This document shows, piece by piece, positions 1-6,167 of a stretch of 11,722 nucleotides of DNA. Where the stretch lies: assembly GCA_900770345.1 (NCBI GenBank), contig CAAGKF010000345.1:1-11722 (forward strand), written 5' to 3'. This DNA comes from Lachnospiraceae bacterium (GTDB lineage: Bacteria > Bacillota > Clostridia > Lachnospirales > Lachnospiraceae). The notes beneath the pieces are model-generated. The model was not told the origin of the DNA. It saw only the letters and a program-made list of their open reading frames with translations, and ran no database searches. Made by a program: the position numbers and the translations under genes. Each line of letters begins with the position of its first letter. Position 1 is the first letter of the stretch.

Positions 1-153
1 ATGAAGGAATTTTTCGGCCAGTATACTGTGCAGGTAGGCTCTACCGGAAATCTGGGTCTTTCCATCGGCATTATGAGTGCTGCCCTGGGATTTAAGGTAA
101 AAGTACATATGTCAGCAGACGCAAAGCAGTGGAAGAAGGATCTGCTCAGAAGT
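1..153 (+). pseudogene. dsdA: D-serine ammonia-lyase (dsdA) internal fragment, fused in frame to a transporter remnant
   Basis: About 51 residues match the middle of the PLP-dependent D-serine ammonia-lyase, which converts D-serine to pyruvate and ammonia in the cytoplasm. The glycine-rich phosphate-binding loop GSTGNLGLS (residues 13-21) and the following block ending in WKKDLLRS are typical of DsdA. In the intact enzyme of roughly 440 residues this block lies near residues 155-205 and the PLP lysine comes earlier, so the ATG at base 1 is probably an internal methionine and the gene probably began left of the window. After Ser51 the DsdA sequence stops abruptly and transporter sequence continues in the same frame, so the C-terminal half of the enzyme is missing. 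The product cannot be a working lyase. The identification is from memory of the family and is fairly sure. Whether the join is biological or an assembly error cannot be told from the sequence. Confidence 0.8.
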
Positions 154-708
154 AGGCCTCTGGCAGTAGCCGGCATCCTGAATGCGGATATGGGCTACGT
201 TATTCTCTTCGGCGCTTTGGTATCCATTCCGGTTATGCTGACAGGATATTTCTGCGCAGTGAAGATGGGAAAGAAATATTATTATATTCCGCAGAACGTG
301 GTTGAGGTTCCGGAAAATCAGAAGCTGCCTTCTCCGATGATAGCATTTCTCCCGATCCTTGCTCCGATCGCGCTGATGCTGATTAAGACTATCGGTAATA
401 TGTGCGGTGTAAGCGGCATTCTGATGAGCATATTCGATATACTGGGTATTCCGACCGTTGCTCTTTTGGCCGGACTGATCATCGGTATCCTGGCTCCGTT
501 TATTATCGGCTTCATTTTCCGTACCTGTGTTGGTTCCGCAACCATCGCGATGGTAACGGCAGCAACCATGATTACTCCTCTTATGGATGTTCTGGGCTTC
601 GGCTCTCCTATGGGCAGAGTAATCGCCATGCTGGCATGTGCCGCCGGCGGTCTGATGGTATTCCACAGAAATATCGTTGTATTTTTTCTGAGACTGATCT
701 TTATTTAA
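154..708 (+). pseudogene. GntP-family (gluconate/D-serine type) permease remnant with internal deletions
   Basis: Residues 52-235 of the fused frame resemble the GntP/DsdX family of H+-coupled symporters for gluconate, D-serine and related acids. The segment LAVAGILNADMGYVILFGAL (54-73) matches the family's central region, so about the first 150 residues are absent. Near residues 161-164 (bases about 481-492) the helix GLIIGI runs straight into LAPFIIGF. Relatives have a loop, a helix and the ITGAGG-type segment between these, so roughly 60-100 residues appear deleted. The block VGSATIAMVTAA (178-189) through GGLMVFH (216-222) is well kept. The usual His-x-Asn-Asp-Ser continuation is then replaced by a short hydrophobic tail that resembles a transporter C-terminus. 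A membrane protein missing this much is unlikely to transport anything. Its position right after a dsdA piece suggests an ancestral dsdA-permease operon. Gluconate versus D-serine specificity is unknown. Confidence 0.75.
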
Positions 709-756
709 AAAATTTGAAGCAGTTTCGGGCAAGGGTAATACTCATAGCAATATATA

Positions 757-794
757 GAGAGGCTGTGCAGTCAAAATCCGCTGCACAGCTTCTT
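757..794 (+). terminator. Hairpin after the dsdA/gntP remnant, terminator-like
   Basis: The 5' arm 757-770 pairs with 781-794 over 14 bp, with a perfect 9-bp core (gctgtgcag / ctgcacagc), two G-U pairs in the outer part and a 10-nt loop. The 3' arm ends in ttctt, but no long T tract follows, so it is a weak intrinsic terminator. It lies 49 bases after the stop codon of the fused frame, where the original operon would end. Confidence 0.6.
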
Positions 795-916
795 GTACCG
801 GAGTATCGGCGCGGCCTCTGGCGGGAATACATGGTTTAAACGGCGTCCGACAGCAGCTTATCCGGCAGCTGAGAAACTGGTGTTAAAAATAAAAATGGAA
901 AAAAATAAAAAAATGC

Positions 917-945
917 TTGACGAAATGCTCAAATACAGGTATAAT
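917..945 (+). promoter_or_regulatory. Sigma-A-type promoter of the tRNA-Gln gene
   Basis: A TTGACG -35 box (917-922), a 17-base spacer and a perfect TATAAT -10 box (940-945) lie 38 bases before the tRNA. This is the best match to the housekeeping promoter consensus in the window. A small inverted repeat (gcagt at 953-957, actgc at 965-969) lies in the leader. The bases between the upstream hairpin and this promoter (795-916) show nothing else recognisable apart from an A-rich run just before the -35 box, which could act as an UP-like element. Confidence 0.85.
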
Positions 946-983
946 GAACCTCGCAGTCAGGAAAACTGCTGAAAACAAAATAA

Positions 984-1056
984 TGGGCTATCGCCAAATG
1001 GTAAGGCAACGGACTCTGACTCCGTCATTTTCAAGGTTCGAATCCTTGTAGCCCAG
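984..1056 (+). tRNA. tRNA-Gln, anticodon CTG
   Basis: The sequence folds as a full cloverleaf. The acceptor arms tgggcta (984-990) and tagccca (1049-1055) pair perfectly. The anticodon stem acgga/tccgt (1009-1013 with 1021-1025) holds the loop ctctgac, which gives anticodon CTG at 1016-1018, reading the CAG glutamine codon. The T arm is caagg/ccttg (1032-1036 with 1044-1048) around ttcgaat. The discriminator base is G1056 and the 3' CCA is not encoded. The gene stands alone with its own promoter and terminator. Confidence 0.95.
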
Positions 1057-1062
1057 CTTATT

Positions 1063-1097
1063 TCCCACAGGTAAGGCTCCTGTGGGATTTTTATTTT
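1063..1097 (+). terminator. Rho-independent terminator of tRNA-Gln
   Basis: A perfect 9-bp stem, tcccacagg (1063-1071) with cctgtggga (1079-1087), closes a 7-nt loop. A T-rich run with a single A interruption follows at 1088-1097. It begins 7 bases after the tRNA discriminator base. Confidence 0.92.
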
Positions 1098-1123
1098 CGC
1101 TCTGTTTTCACGGCTGTCTGCCC

Positions 1124-1153
1124 TTGCGCGTCGGTATGGACTTATGGTATGAT
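1124..1153 (+). promoter_or_regulatory. Possible promoter of the acyl-ACP thioesterase / cvfB unit
   Basis: TTGCGC (1124-1129), an 18-base spacer and TATGAT (1148-1153) lie between the tRNA terminator and the thioesterase start, leaving a leader of about 20 bases. The -10 box matches in five of six positions and the -35 box in four. It is the best candidate in this gap, but it is not a strong match. Confidence 0.45.
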
Positions 1154-1178
1154 GTGAGAGATATGGTGAGGTGTTGAT

Positions 1179-1901
1179 ATGTATACGTTTGACAGCAGAG
1201 TGCGCTACAGTGAAACGGATGAGAGCGGACGGCTCAGTGTTCTGGGCGTGATCAATTATATGCAGGACTGCAGCACCCTTCAGTCGGAGGATGCACAGGT
1301 GGGAGTGGGATTTCTGACCCGGAAGAACCGTGCCTGGATGCTGTCCTCCTGGCAGATCGTGATCGATCGTTATCCCAGGCTGGGAGAGAAGCTGACTGTT
1401 GGAACATGGCCTACCGCTTTTAAGGGAATATACGGATACCGCGATTTTGTGCTGCGGGATCGGGAAGGAAAGGACTTTGTTCGGGCGAAGTCGGTGTGGT
1501 TTCTCTATGATACGGAAAAGAACATGCCTGTGCGGGTACAGCCGGAGGATACGGCGCCTTATGGGCGGGAGGAAGCTCCTCTGATCCTGGATGCAGCGCC
1601 CAGAAAGATTCCTGTTCCGGCGCAGTCGGAGGAGAGAGCGCCTGTATTGATTGCCGGACATCACCTTGATACCAACCATCATGTAAACAATGCACATTAT
1701 GTCGATATGGCAAGAGAGGCGCTCCCTCATGGACTCAGGATCCGGGAGATCCGGGCGGATTATAAGAAAGGGGCCCGGCTGGGGGATCTGATTATTCCGC
1801 GGGCTGCACAGACGGAGAAGGACGGATGGACAGTGGTTCTTGGTTCGCCGGGGGGAGAAATCTATGCGGTGGTATGGCTTCAAACTGAACAGGAACAATG
1901 A
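1179..1901 (+). CDS. Acyl-ACP thioesterase (FatA/FatB-like, double hotdog)
   Basis: This 240-residue cytoplasmic enzyme probably releases fatty acids from acyl carrier protein. It has two hotdog folds, about residues 1-130 and 145-240, which is the usual size and layout of bacterial members of the acyl-ACP thioesterase family (PF01643). The opening SRVRYSETD is typical of the N-terminal hotdog. The second hotdog carries DTNHHVNN at 164-171, the D-x-N-x-H-V-N-N motif that includes the active-site Asn166 and His168 known from plant thioesterases. The ATG at 1179 is preceded by ggtgagg at 1165-1171 with 7-base spacing. The next gene, cvfB, starts 42 bases after the stop and is probably cotranscribed. 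The substrate chain length cannot be read from the sequence. Confidence 0.88.
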   Translation: MYTFDSRVRYSETDESGRLSVLGVINYMQDCSTLQSEDAQVGVGFLTRKNRAWMLSSWQIVIDRYPRLGEKLTVGTWPTAFKGIYGYRDFVLRDREGKDFVRAKSVWFLYDTEKNMPVRVQPEDTAPYGREEAPLILDAAPRKIPVPAQSEERAPVLIAGHHLDTNHHVNNAHYVDMAREALPHGLRIREIRADYKKGARLGDLIIPRAAQTEKDGWTVVLGSPGGEIYAVVWLQTEQEQ

Positions 1902-1943
1902 AATATAAACAAAAGAAAGACGAAAGACCAGAGGTATAAGAGT

Positions 1944-2777
1944 ATGATCGAGTTAGGGAAAACACAGGAGCTTGAAATTGTCAGAACCAAGGAATTCGGC
2001 GTGTATTTAAGTGAGAAGGCCGGAGATGAAACTGCTGTTCTGCTGCCGAAGAAGCAGGTGCCCCAGGGGGCAAAGATCGGTGACAGAATCCGGGTATTTA
2101 TTTATAAAGATTCTTCGGATCGGCTGATCGCCACTACCGGCACTCCGAAGCTGCAGGTGGGTGAGACTGCCCTTCTGGAGGTGAAGGATGTGGCAAAGGT
2201 AGGCGCTTTTCTGGATATGGGGCTGGAGAAAGACCTTCTGCTTCCATTTAAAGAACAGACGCATCCGGTGCGGAAGGGAGAAAAGTGCCTGGTAAGTCTT
2301 TATGTGGATAAAAGCCATCGTCTGGCGGCTACCATGCGGGTATATTCCCATATGAGCAGTCAGTCCCCTTACAAGGCGGAGGACTGGGTAGACGGCACGG
2401 TTTATGAGCTGAATGATAAGCTGGGCGCTTTTGTTGCCGTGGACAATAAATATTACGGGCTGATCCCAAAGGCAGAGATCTACAGCCGCTTCCGTGAAGG
2501 TGATACGGTTCATGCCAGAGTGATGCGCGTCCGTGAGGACGGAAAGCTTGATCTGTGCGTCCGCGAGAAGGCTTATGTGCAGATGGGATCTGATGCGCAG
2601 ACGGTATTGAAGGTCATTGATGAATTTGATGGTGTGCTCCCGTTTAATGACAAGGCAAGGCCCGAAGTGATCATGCGGGAATTCAATATGAGCAAAAATG
2701 CGTTCAAGAGAGCGGTGGGTCGTCTGCTGAAGGAAGGAAAGATTCGTATCACAGAGAAAACCATTGAACGAGTATGA
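1944..2777 (+). CDS. cvfB: CvfB-type S1 RNA-binding protein (YitL family)
   Basis: This 277-residue protein has the CvfB architecture. Three S1/OB-like segments (about residues 1-65, 66-140 and 145-205) are followed by a C-terminal winged helix (about 215-277, with the block FNMSKNAFKRAVGRLLKEGK). In Staphylococcus CvfB binds RNA and affects virulence gene expression, and structures of homologues show this S1-S1-S1-winged-helix order. Its precise cellular role is not settled. The length is normal for the family and no key segment looks damaged. The ATG at 1944 has agagg at 1930-1934 upstream with 9-base spacing. No signal peptide or membrane segment is seen, so the protein is cytoplasmic. It follows the thioesterase in what is probably a two-gene unit. 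Confidence 0.88.
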   Translation: MIELGKTQELEIVRTKEFGVYLSEKAGDETAVLLPKKQVPQGAKIGDRIRVFIYKDSSDRLIATTGTPKLQVGETALLEVKDVAKVGAFLDMGLEKDLLLPFKEQTHPVRKGEKCLVSLYVDKSHRLAATMRVYSHMSSQSPYKAEDWVDGTVYELNDKLGAFVAVDNKYYGLIPKAEIYSRFREGDTVHARVMRVREDGKLDLCVREKAYVQMGSDAQTVLKVIDEFDGVLPFNDKARPEVIMREFNMSKNAFKRAVGRLLKEGKIRITEKTIERV

Positions 2778-3043
2778 TGATACCGCCTGAAATATTGTGC
2801 AAATCTGCAAAATTACGGTCGGGTCTGCCTCGCTTTTCTCTGTAAATATAAGCAATATTTTTAAAGTTTTCGGGGAAAATTCCCGGGATCAGGCCGAAAA
2901 TAATCAGATTAAACAAATTTTTAACGGAAAATATTGGAATACTTTGTGACATTCAGCACTTTTTTTTTTTCGTATACAAATTAGCTAAAACCGAATTTTG
3001 GATTTTGTGGATTTACAATATGGAAAGAAAATGTGGTTTCAGG

Positions 3044-3049
3044 TATGAT
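3044..3049 (+). promoter_or_regulatory. Candidate -10 box for msmX
   Basis: TATGAT at 3044-3049 lies 60 bases before the msmX ATG in an A/T-rich context. The hexamer 17 bases upstream, tggaaa at 3021-3026, is a poor -35 box. If this is the promoter, it would probably need an activator or depend on the -10 region. Transcription would start near 3056. Confidence 0.4.
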
Positions 3050-3058
3050 ATAAACAGT

Positions 3059-3074
3059 TGCAAATGACGTTGCA
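3059..3074. promoter_or_regulatory. 16-bp dyad (TGCAA-N6-TTGCA), possible operator upstream of msmX
   Basis: Perfect 5-bp arms, tgcaa (3059-3063) and ttgca (3070-3074), flank atgacg. The site would sit just after the predicted transcription start, a common place for a repressor. It looks like a LacI/GalR-type half-site pair but does not fit the 14-bp catabolite-responsive (cre) consensus because the arms are too far apart. gttgca also repeats directly at 3057 and 3069. The role is inferred only. Confidence 0.3.
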
Positions 3075-3108
3075 TTTCAAGAAAGTGTATATGAGGAGGA
3101 AAAGCAGT

Positions 3109-4221
3109 ATGGCTAGTCTGTCTTTAAAAAATGTTACAAAGAAGTATCCCAATGGTTTTGTTGCCGTTAAAGAGTTCAACCTTGAGATTGCAGATAAAGA
3201 GTTTATTATCTTCGTAGGACCTTCAGGATGTGGTAAGTCCACAACCCTTCGTATGATCGCGGGTCTGGAGGACATTTCTTCCGGTGAGTTATATATCGAT
3301 GGCAAGCTGGTAAATGATGTTGAGCCGAAGGACAGAGACATCGCGATGGTATTCCAGAACTACGCTCTGTATCCCCATATGTCCGTATATGACAATATGG
3401 CATTCGGTCTGAAGTTAAGAAAGACACCAAAGGATGAGATCGACAAGAAGGTTCATGATGCGGCAAAGATCCTGGATCTGGAGCATCTGTTAGACCGTAA
3501 GCCGAAGGCATTGTCCGGCGGTCAGAGACAGCGTGTTGCTATGGGTCGTGCAATTGTCCGCAGCCCGAAGGTATTCCTGATGGACGAGCCGCTGTCCAAC
3601 CTGGATGCAAAGCTGAGAGGCCAGATGCGTGTTGAGATCTCCAAGCTGCATCAGAGACTGGAAACCACGATCATCTACGTAACACATGACCAGACCGAGG
3701 CTATGACCCTTGGTACCAGAATCGTTGTTATGAAGGATGGTATTGTTCAGCAGGTAGACAGCCCGCAGAATCTGTATGACAAGCCATGCAACAAGTTCGT
3801 TGCCGGATTCATCGGTGCGCCTCAGATGAATATGATCGACGCTCAGGTTGCGAAGAGCGGCGCTGATGTAACCCTTTCCTTCGGCGGACATACAGTTGCT
3901 CTTCCTGCAGAGAAGGCTAAACAGCTGGAAGCAGCAGGATATGTAGGAAAGGTAGTAACTCTTGGTATCCGTCCGGAAGATCTGCATGATGAGGAAGCAT
4001 TCCTGGCATCTGCTCCGAAGGCAACCTTTGATGCGACCATCCGTGTATATGAGATGTTAGGTTCTGAGGTACTTCTGTACTTCGATATTGACGACGCAAA
4101 CTTCACCGCAAAGGTTAATCCGCGTACAACCGCAAGACCTGGTGATACTGTTAAATTGGCTCTGGATCTGGATAAGGTACATATCTTTGATAAGGATACA
4201 GAGAAAGTGATCCTGAACTAA
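3109..4221 (+). CDS. msmX: Sugar ABC transporter ATP-binding protein, MsmX/UgpC (MalK) family
   Basis: This 370-residue ATPase powers CUT1-type carbohydrate importers from the cytoplasmic side. The nucleotide-binding domain is complete: Walker A GPSGCGKST (37-45), Q-loop Gln83, signature LSGGQ (135-139), Walker B VFLMDEP (155-161) and the switch His193. A MalK-like regulatory/TOBE region fills about residues 235-370, so the length is normal. The ATG at 3109 is chosen because agga-gga (3094-3100) sits at ideal spacing before it and the protein then opens MASLSLKNVT as relatives do. An earlier in-frame ATG at 3058 lacks such a site. No permease or binding-protein gene is adjacent, which fits the known shared ATPases MsmX (Bacillus) and MsmK (Streptococcus) that serve several importers. 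The exact sugars cannot be inferred. Confidence 0.93.
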   Translation: MASLSLKNVTKKYPNGFVAVKEFNLEIADKEFIIFVGPSGCGKSTTLRMIAGLEDISSGELYIDGKLVNDVEPKDRDIAMVFQNYALYPHMSVYDNMAFGLKLRKTPKDEIDKKVHDAAKILDLEHLLDRKPKALSGGQRQRVAMGRAIVRSPKVFLMDEPLSNLDAKLRGQMRVEISKLHQRLETTIIYVTHDQTEAMTLGTRIVVMKDGIVQQVDSPQNLYDKPCNKFVAGFIGAPQMNMIDAQVAKSGADVTLSFGGHTVALPAEKAKQLEAAGYVGKVVTLGIRPEDLHDEEAFLASAPKATFDATIRVYEMLGSEVLLYFDIDDANFTAKVNPRTTARPGDTVKLALDLDKVHIFDKDTEKVILN

Positions 4222-4262
4222 TTACAGTTTCAGAATACGTAACTATGTTTTGGTGAAAAGAG

Positions 4263-4293
4263 GCAAGAGAGGCAACTACTCTCTTGCTTTTTT
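4263..4293 (+). terminator. Rho-independent terminator of msmX
   Basis: A perfect 9-bp stem, gcaagagag (4263-4271) with ctctcttgc (4279-4287), has a 7-nt loop and is followed by six T at 4288-4293. Purines before the stem can pair with the T run and lengthen the helix. The structure starts 41 bases after the msmX stop codon and separates msmX from the regulator gene. Confidence 0.92.
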
Positions 4294-4312
4294 CATAATT
4301 TTGCATTAAAAT
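4284..4312 (+). promoter_or_regulatory. Weak candidate promoter for the cdaR-like/ftsEX gene run
   Basis: TTGCTT (4284-4289), 17 bases, then TAAAAT (4307-4312) lie 52 bases before the regulator ATG. The -35 hexamer overlaps the msmX terminator stem and matches consensus poorly. An 8-base repeat, gaatacgt, occurs at 4233-4240 and again at 4339-4346, in the gap before the regulator, and could be a protein-binding site. Both readings are tentative. Confidence 0.3.
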
Positions 4313-4364
4313 ATGAAAATAGGGAAAGTAGTTACTCTGAATACGTCGAAAAGGAGAGTATAGA

Positions 4365-5453
4365 ATGATTTCAAATCAGATACTCCAGACCACACTGGAT
4401 GGATTAAAGGCAATTACAAGAATTGACTTGGGGATTTGTGACACAGAGGGAAAGGTACTTGCGTCAACCTTCACAGATGCGGAAGAGTCAGAGAGTTCAA
4501 TTCTGGTATTCGTGGATTCACCGGCAGACAGTCAGGTGATTCAGGGCTATCAGTTTTTTAAGGTATTTGATGAGCATCAGCTGGAATACATCCTTCTTGC
4601 AAAAGGAGCCAGCGATGATGTATATATGGTAGGAAAGCTTGCTGCTTTTCAGATCCAGAACCTTCTGGTTGCCTATAAGGAACGTTTTGACAAGGATAAT
4701 TTTATCAAGAACCTGCTGCTGGATAACCTGCTGCTGGTTGACATTTATAACAGAGCCAAAAAGCTGCATATCGATACGGATGTAAAGCGCGTGGTATTTA
4801 TCATCGAGACGCACAATGAAAAGGATATCAATGCCCTGGAGACTGTCCGCGGTTTGTTTGCATCAAAAACCAAGGATTTCATCACAGCGGTGGATGAGAA
4901 GAACATTATCCTGGTAAAGGAAGTGCGTCAGGGAGAGTCCTACAGTGAGCTTGACAAGACAGCCAATACGATCCTTGATATGCTGAATACAGAGGCGATG
5001 ACCAAGGTACGGGTGGCTTACGGTACCGTGATCAATGATATTAAGGAGGTTTCCCGTTCTTATAAGGAAGCGAAGATGGCTCTGGACGTGGGCAAGATCT
5101 TCTATGCCAGCAAGAATGTGGTGGCTTACAACAATCTGGGCATCGGCCGTCTGATCTATCAGCTTCCGATTCCGCTGTGCAAGATGTTTATCCGTGAGGT
5201 ATTTGACGGAAAGTCACCGGACGAGTTTGACGAGGAGACTCTGACTACGATCAATAAGTTCTTTGAGAACAGCCTGAATGTGTCTGAGACTTCCAGACAG
5301 CTTTATATCCACCGCAACACGCTGGTATATCGTTTGGATAAGCTGCAGAAGAGCACCGGTCTGGATCTGCGTGTGTTTGAGGACGCTATCACTTTCAAGA
5401 TCGCTCTGATGGTAGCCAAGTATATGAAATATATGGAAAGTCTGGACTACTAA
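4365..5453 (+). CDS. CdaR/PucR-type transcriptional regulator
   Basis: This 362-residue cytoplasmic protein looks like a CdaR-type DNA-binding regulator. The N-terminal third (about residues 1-130) resembles a sugar-diacid-recognition-like sensor domain. A GGDEF-like middle domain follows (about 135-275). The C-terminus (about 300-355) is a PucR-type helix-turn-helix, with the typical run NVSETSRQLYIHRNTLVYRL and a following LDLRVFEDA segment. E. coli CdaR responds to glucarate-type diacids, but no diacid genes are near this homologue, so its ligand is unknown. The ATG at 4365 has aggag at 4352-4356 with 8-base spacing. ftsE starts 13 bases after its stop, so the regulator is probably cotranscribed with the ftsEX cell-wall genes. 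It could regulate them, the upstream sugar ATPase or distant targets. Confidence 0.85.
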   Translation: MISNQILQTTLDGLKAITRIDLGICDTEGKVLASTFTDAEESESSILVFVDSPADSQVIQGYQFFKVFDEHQLEYILLAKGASDDVYMVGKLAAFQIQNLLVAYKERFDKDNFIKNLLLDNLLLVDIYNRAKKLHIDTDVKRVVFIIETHNEKDINALETVRGLFASKTKDFITAVDEKNIILVKEVRQGESYSELDKTANTILDMLNTEAMTKVRVAYGTVINDIKEVSRSYKEAKMALDVGKIFYASKNVVAYNNLGIGRLIYQLPIPLCKMFIREVFDGKSPDEFDEETLTTINKFFENSLNVSETSRQLYIHRNTLVYRLDKLQKSTGLDLRVFEDAITFKIALMVAKYMKYMESLDY

Positions 5454-5466
5454 GAGGTAGCGGCGG

Positions 5467-6141
5467 ATGATAGAACTGAGTCACGTAAGCAAGACTTACG
5501 ATTCCGGCAACAAGGCGGTTAAGGATGTAAGTCTGACCATCGATGATGGGGAGTTCGTATTTATCGTAGGGCGGAGCGGTTCCGGAAAAAGCACGCTGAT
5601 GAAGCTTCTTTTAAAGGAACTGGAGCCAACAAAGGGCCGTATTGTTGTAAATGATATGGATCTGGGACGCATGCCCAGGCGGTATATCCCAAAATATCGG
5701 AGAAGATTAGGTATGGTCTTTCAGGATTTCAGACTCCTGAAAGACCGTACTGTATTTGAGAATGTAGCCTTTGCCCAGAGGGTGATCGGGGTACCCGGGC
5801 GGGTGATCAGAGAAAGCGTACCTGAGATGCTCAGACTGGTAGGATTGTCTTCCAAGTATAAGGCCTATCCCAGTCAGCTTTCCGGCGGTGAGCAGCAGCG
5901 GGTCGCCATTGCCAGAGCACTGATCAATAATCCGGAGGTGCTGCTGGCGGATGAGCCTACGGGCAATCTTGACAGTTTCAATACCCATGAGATCATGAAT
6001 CTTCTGGATGAAATCAACCGGAGAGGTACCACAGTCGTGGTAGTCACTCACAGCCAGGAGATGGTTCAGGAGATGCATAAAAGAGTGATTACCATGGACA
6101 GGGGAACTGTTATCCGTGATGAAGACGGATATCACTTGTAA
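5467..6141 (+). CDS. ftsE: Cell division ATP-binding protein FtsE
   Basis: FtsE is the ATPase of the FtsEX complex, which does not transport a solute but transmits ATP-driven movement to peptidoglycan hydrolases outside the membrane. All catalytic motifs are present in 224 residues: Walker A GRSGSGKST (35-43), Q-loop Gln86, signature LSGGEQ (138-143), Walker B VLLADEP (158-164) and His195. The segment DRTVFENVAF (93-102) after the Q-loop is characteristic of FtsE. The ATG at 5467 follows agagg (5453-5457) at 9-base spacing, and that site overlaps the last base of the regulator stop codon. ftsX follows after 26 bases. The length matches other Gram-positive FtsE proteins. Confidence 0.95.
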   Translation: MIELSHVSKTYDSGNKAVKDVSLTIDDGEFVFIVGRSGSGKSTLMKLLLKELEPTKGRIVVNDMDLGRMPRRYIPKYRRRLGMVFQDFRLLKDRTVFENVAFAQRVIGVPGRVIRESVPEMLRLVGLSSKYKAYPSQLSGGEQQRVAIARALINNPEVLLADEPTGNLDSFNTHEIMNLLDEINRRGTTVVVVTHSQEMVQEMHKRVITMDRGTVIRDEDGYHL

Positions 6142-6167
6142 TATACTGGAAAGGCAAAGCTGCAGTT

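Larger units (their letters stand above)
2778..3108. other. Long A/T-rich intergenic region between cvfB and msmX
   Basis: This 331-base gap has no convincing gene. It holds a 7-bp inverted repeat (ttttcgg 2867-2873 with ccgaaaa 2894-2900) whose 20-nt loop contains the palindrome tcccggga (2881-2888). No T tract follows, so it is a poor terminator. An 11-T run lies at 2960-2970 but lacks a strong hairpin before it. The last part holds the msmX promoter candidate and a dyad. No known riboswitch fold was recognised. Where cvfB transcription ends is unclear. Confidence 0.6.

Noticed and set aside
984..1056. tRNA-Gln as an integration site for a mobile element
   Set aside because: No second copy of the tRNA 3' end, integrase gene or flanking repeat is visible in the window, so the decayed dsdA/gntP locus beside it need not be element-related.
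957..1898. A long open frame on the minus strand opposite the tRNA and the thioesterase gene
   Set aside because: It covers the tRNA and a well-recognised + strand enzyme, has no recognisable domain and has a composition typical of an antisense shadow. Similar minus-strand frames opposite cvfB, ftsX, the protease and the dehydrogenase were left out for the same reason.
3059..3074. Catabolite-responsive (cre) site for CcpA
   Set aside because: The arms TGCAA and TTGCA are two bases too far apart and the central CG of the cre consensus is not in place on either strand.
3058..3108. Upstream in-frame ATG at 3058 that would add 17 residues to the MsmX ATPase
   Set aside because: It overlaps the dyad and the likely transcription start and has no ribosome site, whereas the ATG at 3109 has a near-perfect one and gives the family's normal N-terminus.
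2778..3108. Riboswitch or T-box leader before msmX
   Set aside because: I could not find a conserved core of any known riboswitch class or a T-box motif, and the hairpins seen are weak.
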